This document shows positions 11,077-20,190 of a stretch of 26,430 nucleotides of DNA, piece by piece (positions within the stretch are counted from its first letter, which is position 1; each line of letters begins with the position of its first letter). The stretch is from Dichomitus squalens LYAD-421 SS1. Lineage: Eukaryota; Basidiomycota; Agaricomycetes; Polyporales; Polyporaceae. The stretch covers positions 179,526-205,955 of the forward strand of contig NW_006766937.1 of NCBI RefSeq assembly GCF_000275845.1, read 5' to 3'. The notes under the pieces were generated by a model. That model saw only the letters and a program-made list of their open reading frames with translations, was not told the DNA's origin and ran no database searches. The translations under genes and the position numbers were made by a program.

Positions 11077-11581
11077 CTAGTAGTCGTACCACTTCGTCGA
11101 CCATTTGGAACCCTTCATGTATGATCTTTTGGTTGTGTAGCCCCCAATCTTTTGCAACTCCCCGAACGTCCCGCCCAAGTCACCTTGAGCTCCCGCTCCG
11201 GCGTACCCCAGATTCTCCTGAAGAATGACTAATGCATAGACATGTGAGTGAGCTGAGAGACACATCGAATCCGGCAGCATTCTCAGGCGCTATCTCCGAG
11301 TCAACAACTCTAGGGCCGTGGTAGAAGGCTAAGTGGGACTCACCACGTCCACGCTCCAGCCACCCGATGGCACCGCTATGACATGCTCAATGCGGATATG
11401 TTCAGCTTGCTTTCTGCCACACATATTTATGATATCAACCAAGATACGAACAAGTGCGAAACTCCGGGGCGACGAGACTTTGAGTACGTACAGGCTGCCA
11501 AGGCCGCCCAAACCTAAACCGGGTGGACCCGCTAGGCTGACCCGCGTCTTTCCGTTACGACCGCCCAGTCGTTTGCGATAA
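11077..11581 (-). CDS. Unrecognised protein, 3' part of a gene (5' end unresolved)
   Basis: The last exon (11217-11077) encodes 46 residues rich in glycine, beginning ENLGYAGAGAQGDLGGTFGE and ending KWSTKWYDY. It joins in phase, across a 126-bp intron (11343-11218, GTGAGT donor, TTCTTCAG acceptor), to an upstream exon ending at 11344 whose product includes GRKQAEHIRIEHVIAVPSG. That exon is open up to about 11581, where an in-frame stop lies just upstream, so the true start or an earlier intron is unresolved. I do not recognise the family. The clean splice phase and the composition argue that this is a real gene end rather than a chance frame. Confidence 0.4.
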
Positions 11582-12337
11582 GACCTCTATTAGCCGTGGC
11601 AAGCTCTAGTCATAACCCGTCCTCATCGCCCTCACTTGACTTTCTACATTCGCGAGATATGATTGAGTGTGGAGTCAAATGGAAGACGGATTGGCATCAG
11701 GTTTTGCGCACCCCTTACCTTTCTCTTCTTAATCTGTGTTGTGCTATATCTGCGGCCTCGAGGCTGGGCTGATTAGACTCGGTGCGGTCGCGTTTATTCA
11801 AGCTTACAATTTTTCACTTGCTTGCTGATCAATGTCCCAACCGTGATGGACGCTTGTGGGGCTCTAAGCTTGCTAAGCCCTCCCCGACGCTCAGTATCTA
11901 GATAACATGCCTATTTTCGACTACATGTACTAGCACCCGACGCGTGCGACGCGGCGTCCCTTCCGGCAGCAGGGTGATTTGCAACGGGCTCGGTCTCCGA
12001 CCATCCATATCATATCGCACCGTCAGGTGGTCGATACAGAGACCGCCATGGGCGTGCCGGTCTGTCACAGGCTCGCATGCAGTTTTACTCATTCTGCGAG
12101 CGGAGTTGTGATGGGCGAAGGTCAGACAATGGCCGGCAGTAAATGGCGGCCCGAATTGCCGGCAGCCGCGATGCCGGCGACAGGCGGCCTTAATGCGTGC
12201 CCGATACTATGTAGCTGCTTCCTAAGCTCATGTCCGTCGTACTTAAGACCATCGCTGTTGCTTGGCCTATCACTAGACGCTGTCTCGTCCCAGCTACTCA
12301 CAATTCTCATTCTCTACTAGCTCGTCATAAGCACAAG
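11582..12337. other. Intergenic region upstream of the flavin-reductase-like gene
   Basis: No coding region is supported. The final 60 bases before the ATG at 12338 are pyrimidine-rich (CTCACAATTCTCATTCTCTA), typical of fungal transcription start regions. GCCGG motifs recur between 12130 and 12180 and may be regulatory, but no known site is identified. Confidence 0.4.
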
Positions 12338-13460
12338 ATGTCCGCTGCCCCGCTGCCCCCCTTCAATCGCGAGGCGAAGGCAAAACTCACGGAGAACCCG
12401 AACCCGACGTTTGAATACGGACAAAAGGTCGAGGCGACGGAAGACGGAGAAAGATGGTTAGAAGGCGAGAAGGCCGGTTGGACTGTGATCGACACCTCGA
12501 AAGAGGAGGCAAGGTCGGTGGACCGACTATGACCAGCACAGATCGTTGAACACTTACTTATCGCCTCTCTTATCCTGATAGGAAGATCGTGAGATCCCCT
12601 CAATCTTGAAGACAGCTGGGGCTGTTTACTGACCCTACGCGTACAGTACACACTCATGATCAGCGGCATCGTCCCCCGTCCTATCGCCTTCGTATCCTCG
12701 CTCTCAGAAGATGGCACTGCGAACCTTGCACCGTTCAGGTAAAGATATCCCACGTGTCTGTTTACCTCGATTATCCATCCTCTGACATTGTCTTTACTCA
12801 CGCAGTTGGTTCAACCAGGTCACCCACTCGCCACCGCTTATCTCGGTGTCCATCTCCCAGCCCACGAGCGGCCCGAAGGACACGGCGCATAACATCAAGA
12901 CTACGAAGCAGTTCACCGTAAATATCATCAGCGAGCCGTTCATCGAGAATGCGAACATCACTTCGCTCGACTCCCCCGCGAACGTTAGCGAGTGGGAGAT
13001 CTCCGGTCTAACTAAGGAGCCGAGCGTAAGGCTAGAAATACTGCATCGCAGGGTCGCTCGCTCACTCAATATCCGTGTTGGTATAGATTCATGTCAAGGC
13101 TCCGCGAGTCAAGGAGAGCGCGTTCAGTATGGAATGCGAGGTACACGTTGCTGCAACTCACGATATTTCCAGTACTCTCATACAATACATTGTGTTTCGC
13201 AGCTATTCCAAGCGGTAGATATTACCCACCCTGACACCGGCAAGCAGACCGGCACACTGATCCTCGGCCTCGTCAAGTACATTCACCTCCGGAACGACGT
13301 CCTGAACGAGCGCGGGACCGTCGATTTTGCGAAGCTCAAGCCCATTGGTCGCCTCGGTGATATTTCCTACGCACGCGTGGGCGATGCGTTCCGTCTCCCA
13401 CGTCCGGAGTGGGCTGTCGAGGGCGAGAAGATCAAGGAGTTTCTCAAGACGACGCAGTAG
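12338..13460 (+). CDS. Flavin-reductase-like, FMN-binding split-barrel protein
   Basis: Predicted 268-residue cytosolic flavoprotein of the flavin reductase-like family (Pfam Flavin_Reduct), which bind FMN and reduce flavin or act as oxidoreductases. Six exons: 12338-12513, 12582-12588, 12647-12738, 12806-13025, 13087-13140 and 13203-13460; introns are 58 to 68 bp and all phases agree. Exon 2 is a 7-nt microexon that rebuilds ARKIYTLM. The family signature runs from about residue 62: SGIVPRPIAFVSSLSEDG, NLAPFSWFNQV, then KQFTVNIISEPF and KESAFSMECE. The C-terminus (LKPIGRLGDISYARVGDAF) matches fungal family members. The first 60 residues are the extension usual in fungal homologues. The gene converges on the helicase gene, about 1 kb away. 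The physiological substrate is unknown. Confidence 0.85.
12582..12588 (+). other. 7-nt microexon
   Basis: GAAGATC is flanked by an intron ending CCTGATAG and one starting GTGAGATC. Joining it to the neighbouring exons gives AG-G AAG ATC-TAC, coding R-K-I-Y, which matches the expected family sequence before the split-barrel domain. Skipping it removes two residues plus one base and breaks the frame, so it must be included. Confidence 0.75.
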
Positions 13461-14474
13461 ATTATGAGATCAAAGCCTAGCGAAGGCGTCTTTCGCTTTG
13501 TATTGTACACTTTGTTTGTTGTTCGTGACATATATGCAGGCTGAGCGATCATGGAAGCCTTCGTGCATGCGGCTAGCGCGCTGGTTCGCAGCGCGCTGGT
13601 AGCCTCCAGCGTCCCATTAATTCTGACGGCGATTCAACCAAGTTCGTCCGTGTTCACACCACGTAACGTCCCAATTCGTCTCACACCGACCGTATATCCC
13701 ATCCGCGCATTGTACCGCACCATCGAAAACATAAAAATTAGTCTTCCGCCGGCACAGAAAGCCGTTGATGGTCTCATCACGACGTCTATAGTCTCAGACA
13801 GTGTCCTGTCATAGCAGGTGCACATGCCGTCTATAAGGCATCAGGACCGCGATGCTCGCCGGCCGATGCACTATGTGAAGACGAGCCTGAGCGGGGACAA
13901 ACTGGGGAGTCTATGATTGGAAGGGCGTCATAAGCTCTACCGGCGGTGAATGTACGTATTGCAGACTAGGATAGGTCCTATGTACGCTCTTAAGAAGAGT
14001 AGCAGGGATGCCCGCTGAGTCAATGGTGCATGTGTTCCCCTCGGGCCCGGAGAGCTCGGGTCTTTGGCTGGTGCAGAAACATATTTGCGGAGGTTTTGCC
14101 ACGGAGGGAAGAACATTACAGATGCCAGCGTCTTCCAGAAGTAAGGGGAAAGCACTGCTCCATATAGTACGGAGACGATAGGATAAAACCAGGTACGAGG
14201 GACCCGGAAGCGAGACAACGGCACTGTATGCGGGGCTGTGACACATGCATGTGGGCACCTACTACTTAGATTAATGGCCTTCCGGATAGTATAGTGAAGC
14301 GTACGACCCTGACGCCGAAAATCGGAAAGCAGTCGGTGATATTGATGGCGTAATCGTTGGGCGGCTGAGTGAATCTGACAGCTTCTGACATAAAGTTGGG
14401 CTACTAGTGTCTGCTCTACATTACAGAGGAGGTCGTTCAAAACTTCCTTTCGCAAGCCGCTGTTCGGGTACCCA
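13461..14474. other. Intergenic region between convergent genes
   Basis: This contains the 3' flanks of the flavin-reductase-like gene (plus) and of the helicase gene (minus). Open frames on both strands (13551-13814 plus, 13937-14527 minus) show no family resemblance. A short direct repeat GCGCGCTGGT occurs twice near 13577-13600. Confidence 0.45.
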
Positions 14475-17400
14475 TCACAGTCTACATGCTCTGGATCCCT
14501 TGCTCCACTTTCCCTGCACGGCTCCAACCTTCTTGGTCGATACTAGGCCAAGCGCAGGGAATGGATCCACTATTGCACGATCAATGCTTCTCGTACCCAT
14601 CTCTTCAATAAGTCTCGCTGATCCTCCGGAACCGGCAGCGGCTACCGTCTGGATGGGCGATGGGTAGTCAGTGGAGACCGAGGAAGCGACAGGCTGCTGG
14701 AAGACAGATGCCACGGTATACGGAGTAACGCCAATGGAGGTGGGAGTGGTCATTTGCGTCCCCCTTTTGCCACTAATCTTGGGATCAAGTCCTCCCTGAA
14801 CATCAGGTGGCATCCATCCTGGCACTATACGCCTACCCGGCACGACGCGGCCCATGCTCGCGCCATCAGAGGCACGCACGTTCGTAGTGGGGCTATCATC
14901 CACACGGGGGGCGTTATGTATACGGGCAGAGCCAGTTGCCCCAGGAAGACTAGCCCGTCTGTCCGAGAGCTCAAGCGCATCGATCCAGGGGTCGCTCGAT
15001 CCGTTCCAGCGCCGCGCGAGCTTGCCGAGCAAGGTGTCTCGCCCGCCGTCAAGCAAGAAGCGGCGGTTCGTGACGACGACCATACCTGCCTGGCATCGCG
15101 TGAGCATGACGTTCATGCGATTCAGGGAACGCAGGAATCCAGGTCCGGTGGTGCGCACAGTCGACACGACAACGTACGCCGCTTCGTGACCTACTGACAA
15201 GTCAGAAAATCGAGCGATTATGCCAGACCGCGGGAGCACGTACCCTGGAAGCTGTCGACGTTGTAGACGCCTTCCCAAGGTAGGCCTTCGGCTTTCAGAC
15301 GCTGAGCGATAGCACCTCGCTGAGCATCATACGGCGTGATGATACAGAACTCCACGTGCTTATAGTAGTTCTTCACAATATTTACGATGGCATGTACCTC
15401 CTCAGTATTCTACATCTCAGATTAGCGACGAAGACGAACGAGACAATGCAGCATTTCACCTTCCAACTCAGACCCACACTTTCCTCAGCACCCTTCCGCA
15501 CGTCAACGAACCGCACGCATGAGTCGTCGTTGATTTTGTGCACGGACTTGAGCTTCGAATTGTACACTTCCTCAGAGATGAACTCTCCCAGAGGCACAGG
15601 CATCCGATACTGCGTGTTGAGAAAGTACGCAGTCGGCTTGAAATGCTTAAAGTCGAAGATTGTCTTCATGGATGGCGCGGTCTCCTTTCCATACGGTGGA
15701 ACTGTGCAAGGCGTCGTTAGTACTGCAGATGAATTGGATGGGTCATGACACTCACGTTGTTTCGGGTCCCCAAACATGCACAACTTGTGCAAGCGGTGGA
15801 ACTTGTCGAACAAGTGCTTCGGATGGTGGAAGTCAATATTTGCTGCCAGTATGCGGCATGCCCGACTCACCATGAACTCGAACGAGTCTATTTGCGACGC
15901 TTCGTCCACGATCAGACACTCAACTGGAGCGAGGCGGTATATGCCGCAGCTATCGAGGCCCGGATTGGACAGCATAGAGACCGTGCATAGGATGATTTTG
16001 GAACCCCTGATCATGCGCCCCGCCTCGACCGGGTCGGCGATCAGCTCGTCAGCACGGATCAGCCGCCTTTCGATGCTCTCGTACAGATGCTCGTGCCTAG
16101 AGTAATACAGTATGTGTTTCGATACTTCGCGGTGTCAGCCATAGCATGCATTCACTCACCACTCTACATAAAACTCTTTCGATACAATGATTCTGAAGTC
16201 GACGTTGTGCTTGATAAGCGTCCTCGCAATGTTCTTCACACCGACGTTGGACTGGGCGATGACCCACGCCGGCTCACCACAACGATCCCATTCTTCGAGA
16301 GACACAGCGATTGTCCTCGTCTTCCCTGTCCCGGGAGGCCCTGATCCAACTGTAATCAGCTGCTGCGGTAAGGGTCCAAGAGAGTACTCGGCGCACCATG
16401 AACTACGACGACCGGCTCGTCATCCGCCCACATTGCCCGCACCACAGCCTTCTGCGACTCGTTCAAAGCGGCAAGCTGTGGACTGCACGCATCCTCACCA
16501 TCCCCACTCCCTCTGCCCACCCTCGGCTGAGGCGCAGGGAACCACAGCGCGCGTACGAACGGTGACCGCGTCAATGACGAGATGGCACCTTGCAGGAGTC
16601 GTAGGATGAATCCGTCCCGCGCCCTCTCGGCGTGCGTCGGCTCTTCGCGCCCGATAACGCTGATACGTTCAATGCCCCCGCGGAAGTTGCCCCCGTGGAC
16701 CTTGACGTCTGTCCTCTTGCCCTCCGCCCGGACGGCTTCACCCGTGATCCTGTGTCCGTGCGCGGTCTCTAATATGACTGAAGTCTGTGCCGCGTTGTCA
16801 GCTCCGAGTCGAGATGGGATGGGATGGGAACTTGAACGAAACATACCTGTTTGCTCCTCCGGACGCGGTTGCTGTAGCGCTCATTCGTGATGACGAGCTG
16901 GCCATCCTCGTCGAGCGTGACGTCCTCGAAGTCGTTCTCTATGTGCGTCGGCCTCTCCGCCTCCAGGAGCACGATGTTCGTCATGAGGTCCGCGAGACAT
17001 TGCAGATGTACGTCAGGGAGGTTGGTCGTCTCAACCTTCGAGGCCGAGTCCAGAGCGTCCGGGGATGATTCAGCGATGCTGCGACAGAGCACTTGTTAGC
17101 GGTGCGAAGGGGCAGGTACGCGACAAGGAAACGTACACGGCGGAAAGCCAAGCCCTGAGGCACACATCCTTCACCTCGTCCCGGTACCATGCTGCGTGAA
17201 TCCGATGGCGGTTGACATCAGGGTGTACTTTCTTGTACGCGAGTTCCGCGGGTGTGTCCGGCGACCCATCCAACCCGGAGAAAAGAGTGGAAAGGTCGAT
17301 ACCCTGCACATGCACGTTGCATTGCTTGTACAGGTGCAGCGCGACGCGGGCCATATCGAAGGCAGCGAGGTGGCAGTTCACGTTCCCTAACAGACGGGAG

Positions 17401-17696
17401 AGGCTGTCACCAGTTGCGACACGACGATTCCCTGCCAGAGACGTCTGGTCCCCAAGGGAGACCTGGAAGATGTGGGATGAAGTGGCGAATGCGACGACGT
17501 CGACTGTGCCGTCTTTCGGGGACAGCCGCAGAGACACACCGAGCGCATGAACGTCGTTATCGGAGACATGGCTGAGGATGGCCCCAATGTCTCTTGAGCT
17601 AACGTTCCTCAAGACAATGGGTTGTCGCGTGATGCCCAAGTGTGGCGGAACGAGGTCCTGACGGATGAAGGAGGACATCTCAGGGATGTGCAGCAT
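14475..17696 (-). CDS. UPF1-like superfamily 1 RNA/DNA helicase
   Basis: ATP-dependent helicase of the UPF1/SETX/MOV10-like SF1 group. Nine exons (minus): 17696-17137, 17078-16847, 16784-16397, 16340-16160, 16096-15871, 15816-15756, 15701-15460, 15409-15244 and 15190-14475; all eight introns are 50-63 bp and in phase, giving 923 residues. All core motifs are present: motif I GPPGTGKT (about 393-400, split by intron 3), motif II VDEASQ (517-522), motif III GDPKQLPPYG (545-554), motif IV QYRMP (580-584), motif V VDSFQG (681-686) and motif VI NRMNVMLTRC (709-718). A tail of about 200 residues rich in Ser, Pro and Gly follows. Residues 1-190 lack helicase motifs. Such proteins act in RNA surveillance, R-loop resolution or RNA silencing; which applies here is unknown. 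The start at 17696 is the first ATG after an in-frame stop; a 5' exon further upstream is possible. Confidence 0.85.
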
Positions 17697-17719
17697 GGGT
17701 GATAGCGAAAGGGACGAAC

Positions 17720-18301
17720 CTAGGGCTCAGGTCGTCCTTTTCTACCTCGCGCGAGGCATACATGAGGTGGCTTGCTTTGAACCATAACGATTGTCAGCGT
17801 CGGAAGCTCACCGCAGAAGGTGAAGGGCGTTCCGCGGGCTGTCAGTGACTCACAAGTTTTCAGCGCTGCTCCACGATGTGTGCCATCGTTTTGGAAGCGT
17901 TGCTGCGGTAACTGGGATTGGAGACTGGACCTGCTGCCAGTCTCAAAGTCCTCAACTAGCAGCAACCGCGGCATGGATTCCAGTTCTAGGCCATACGAGA
18001 TATCGATATCGCTCAGTCCGATTGTGATATTGGAAGACAGTTCGTCTTTGACATCGATGAGTACAAGCGCCTGTACACACAGTACTTCGAGGGTACTGCA
18101 TCGTCCCTCCCCACCTTCATCCGCTGACACTCCGACTACTTTCTCGGCCCAAGCCACGCCGGTGAATTCGCCAGCATGGGGAACTTCTTTCAATGAGAAA
18201 ATTTTCTCTGTATGAAACGAATGGCCATTTGGACCCCTCGGAATTATATACAACAGCGGAGCGCTTGCGGAAAAGACACGGATAGTTGGTAGACGAGACA
18301 T
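17720..18301 (-). CDS. Unrecognised protein, possibly the 5' exon of the helicase gene
   Basis: An open frame of 193 codons starts at ATG 18301 (MSRLPTIRVFSASAPLLYII). It includes the regular segments KEVPHAGEFTGVAWAEKV and NITIGLSDIDISYGLE, which look like genuine coding sequence. It ends only 23 bp before the ATG proposed for the helicase, too close for two independent fungal genes. One way to join them is an intron from GTATGC (about 17759) to CCTGAG (about 17676), leading in phase to MSSFIRQDL. A second possible junction needs an implausible 26-bp intron. The family is not recognised. It is either the N-terminal part of the helicase or a separate short gene. Confidence 0.4.
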   Translation of the reverse strand: MSRLPTIRVFSASAPLLYIIPRGPNGHSFHTEKIFSLKEVPHAGEFTGVAWAEKVVGVSADEGGEGRCSTLEVLCVQALVLIDVKDELSSNITIGLSDIDISYGLELESMPRLLLVEDFETGSRSSLQSQLPQQRFQNDGTHRGAALKTCESLTARGTPFTFCGELPTLTIVMVQSKPPHVCLARGRKGRPEP

Positions 18302-18804
18302 AGCGGCAATAACATACCTCTGGTTCCTTGATAGCATCCCATGCACTACTGGACTCTTGTGTAGCTCCTCTTAATTGCTAATTTAGTCCTTGGTTGCGCC
18401 CATTCTCCTGTCGATGCCGAACGCATGAGCGCCCGAAACCCGGCGATGCCCTTGTGGATCACGAAGTTCCTCCCAGTTCAGTCGCTGAGGAGCACCGCAC
18501 AGCCGCCCAGGTGCTTCGCCCTTTAAGAGAGCGCCTGTCAGGTCGATTGGCAGGAGCATACGCCAGCACGAGCGTACAAGTATGTGTCTGGAACGGAGAG
18601 AGCCTGAACTCCAGACTCCAGACTCCAATTTCGGTCCTCCACCTCACCTCCAGACGAGGCCGGTGGTGGGATGGTGGTGCAGAAGGGGTTTTGAAGCGAA
18701 CGGGGTGGAAAAAAATAGAAAAACGAGGTGAACTAGAACTCACTGTGCACCACCCTCCAACAAAGAACCGAACAGCGTGTGCTCTACTGTGAGGAGCCGC
18801 CCGA
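18302..18804. other. Intergenic region
   Basis: No gene is supported. A small tandem run of CTCCAGA units (three copies, near 18608-18628) and an A-rich stretch near 18710 are the only local features. Confidence 0.4.
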
Positions 18805-19143
18805 TCACACAGCGACGATCACGTCCGCAACCTCGAAGACCACCCAGGGTTTGTTATCCCAACGAGGGTCTTCAAGATGGGTGATTTCATACAGCACCAG
18901 GCTAGTAGGGCTCGTCAAGCAAGGAGAAGTGGAGCCAGCGGGTGCTGCGGGGGATCGGAGGGAAGAGAAGGGGTCGCCGATGTTGATACGGAGCGCATCG
19001 AGGGTCACAAACGCCAGCCATCCACGAAGTGAGATCGAGAGAGTGAGCGCATTACAGATGAGATATGGCACACACCTCGAACAGAGCTTGAATGGGCACA
19101 AGCGGGTAGCATGTAAATACGCGAGGGTCGATGCCATGGTCAT
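18805..19143 (-). CDS. Hypothetical protein
   Basis: An open frame of 112 codons starts at ATG 19143 (MTMASTLAYLHATRLCPFKL) and ends at 18805. It has a hydrophobic central part (SISLRGWLAFVTLDALRI) that could be a membrane segment, and an acidic-aromatic C-terminus (YEITHLEDPRWDNKPWVVFE). No family is recognised. The frame runs upstream into the terminal repeat of the neighbouring mobile element, so its 5' end may have been altered by that insertion. It may be a fragment or a chance frame. Confidence 0.25.
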   Translation of the reverse strand: MTMASTLAYLHATRLCPFKLCSRCVPYLICNALTLSISLRGWLAFVTLDALRINIGDPFSSLRSPAAPAGSTSPCLTSPTSLVLYEITHLEDPRWDNKPWVVFEVADVIVAV

Positions 19144-19525
19144 CTGACTGGAATGGAAGAGCGCGCGTCGTCGGATATCTTGCGGGATCCGCAACTTAGG
19201 CAACGGTCCTTTGTGTCCCCGTTTGCCTCTTGCCTCGCTGTCTAATCGTGCCTTCACAGTGCTTTGCAAACAAGATTGCAGTGCGAAGCGCGCAAATCCT
19301 GTTTGCTCCTGTTTGGTCACTCGTCGGCTACGGCAAGGATTTCTGTTTCGGGAACCGGACGCTCATAAGGACACCGTCCGTAAAAGCCGTGCTTGAGTCC
19401 GTGTCCGCTTTCCTACTGCAAAAATGCATGAGGATATTCTTTGCCTCCGAATGACGACCTTCTGAATATATCCGGTAGGTTTGTGGCTGGAAAATCGACC
19501 ATGCTGCAAAGAGGCTTCCGGCATT

Positions 19526-19879
19526 CATCAGTAAACCTGGGAATCACTTAATGCCTCTTAAAATCGCCTTTAAGGGCATTAAGGCGCTTAAGATGGCATT
19601 AAGGCGGTCTAAGACGTAAGCATTAAGATGCTCGATTAAGACACTTTAAGACAATTAAGATGGGCGAGTGCAAAAACGTTCTGCACTGTCATCGGGCGTG
19701 CCGGCCTCTGTCACAATGTCTGCACAGGTTCCGATAGGTCTCTCACTCTGCTCCGCATGATCATTGGCACGTATGCCGCACGTTGTACAGAGTCGAGAGT
19801 GAGCAGCTGGAGGATATGCGTGGGAGAGCTAAGTGGCTTAAGGCGCTAAGCCATTAAGCCAATGCATGGTTTACTGATG
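19526..19879. repeat. Inner inverted pair enclosing a TTAAG-rich segment
   Basis: CATCAGTAAACC at 19526-19537 is matched by GGTTTACTGATG at 19868-19879. Just inside both lie CTTAAT/ATTAAG motifs. This looks like a second, smaller element nested in the 19256-19963 element, or subterminal repeats of it. The inverted match is only 12 bases, so the nesting is less sure than the outer element. Confidence 0.45.
19547..19664. repeat. Cluster of TTAAG/CTTAA motifs
   Basis: About ten TTAAG or CTTAA words, most in the form GCATTAAG or its complement, fall within about 110 bases. A smaller group recurs at 19831-19862 next to the opposite inner repeat (GGCTTAAGGCGCTAAGCC). Irregular spacing and both orientations resemble arrays of transposase-binding sites in the subterminal region of DNA transposons. 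Confidence 0.6.
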
Positions 19880-19963
19880 TTGCAGGCGTTTCCCCGGGTG
19901 GGCAAACAGGGGCAAACAGGATTTTGCGTGCTTCGCACTGCAATCTTTTTTGCAAAGCACTGT

Positions 19964-20190
19964 AAGCCGATCTGTTAAATATATCCCTCTCTGGGCTTGC
20001 TTTATCACTTGAGTTGCGTCCCCGGTGCCAAATTCACCCATCACCAAACAAGCCACCAGGCCCACTGTCTCACAAACGTACAACACTTGTGAGCGATCCG
20101 TTTGCCATATGTTTAGCTGATTTACCCGATAGTGTTTTGTGGACGCCGCAGCTCCTTCAGGCCAGAACGGGACTCAAGGAGTGAAGGACC
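19964..20190. other. Spacer between two mobile elements
   Basis: No feature is recognised between the terminal-repeat element and the LTR-ended palindrome. Confidence 0.4.

Larger units (their letters stand above)
19256..19963. mobile_element. Non-autonomous DNA element with 60-bp terminal inverted repeats
   Basis: The left end 19256-19315 (begins ACAGTGCTTTGCA) is repeated in inverted form at 19903-19963 (ends TGCAAAGCACTGT), with only four or five differences over 60 bases. The 708-bp span encodes no transposase, so it is a MITE-like or deleted element. The inner part of each terminal repeat holds two copies of CCTGTTTG. No target-site duplication of 2, 3, 4 or 8 bases is visible at the flanks (left CCTTC, right AAGCC). 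The CAGTG-type terminus recalls hAT elements, but without a duplication the superfamily is unassigned. Confidence 0.75.

Noticed and set aside
13551..13814. Plus-strand frame of 87 codons after the flavin-reductase-like gene
   Set aside because: Overlaps an equally open minus-strand frame, has no family resemblance, and lies in a 3' flank.
13937..14527. Minus-strand frame of 196 codons overlapping the end of the helicase gene
   Set aside because: Its first part overlaps the helicase last exon in another frame, and the rest is the 3' flank with no domain resemblance.
16341..16400. Apparent frameshift between VVVVHGAPSTLL and the Walker A motif of the helicase
   Set aside because: A 56-bp intron with GTGCGC donor and CAG acceptor removes the segment and gives VVHGPPGTGKT in phase, so no lesion is needed.
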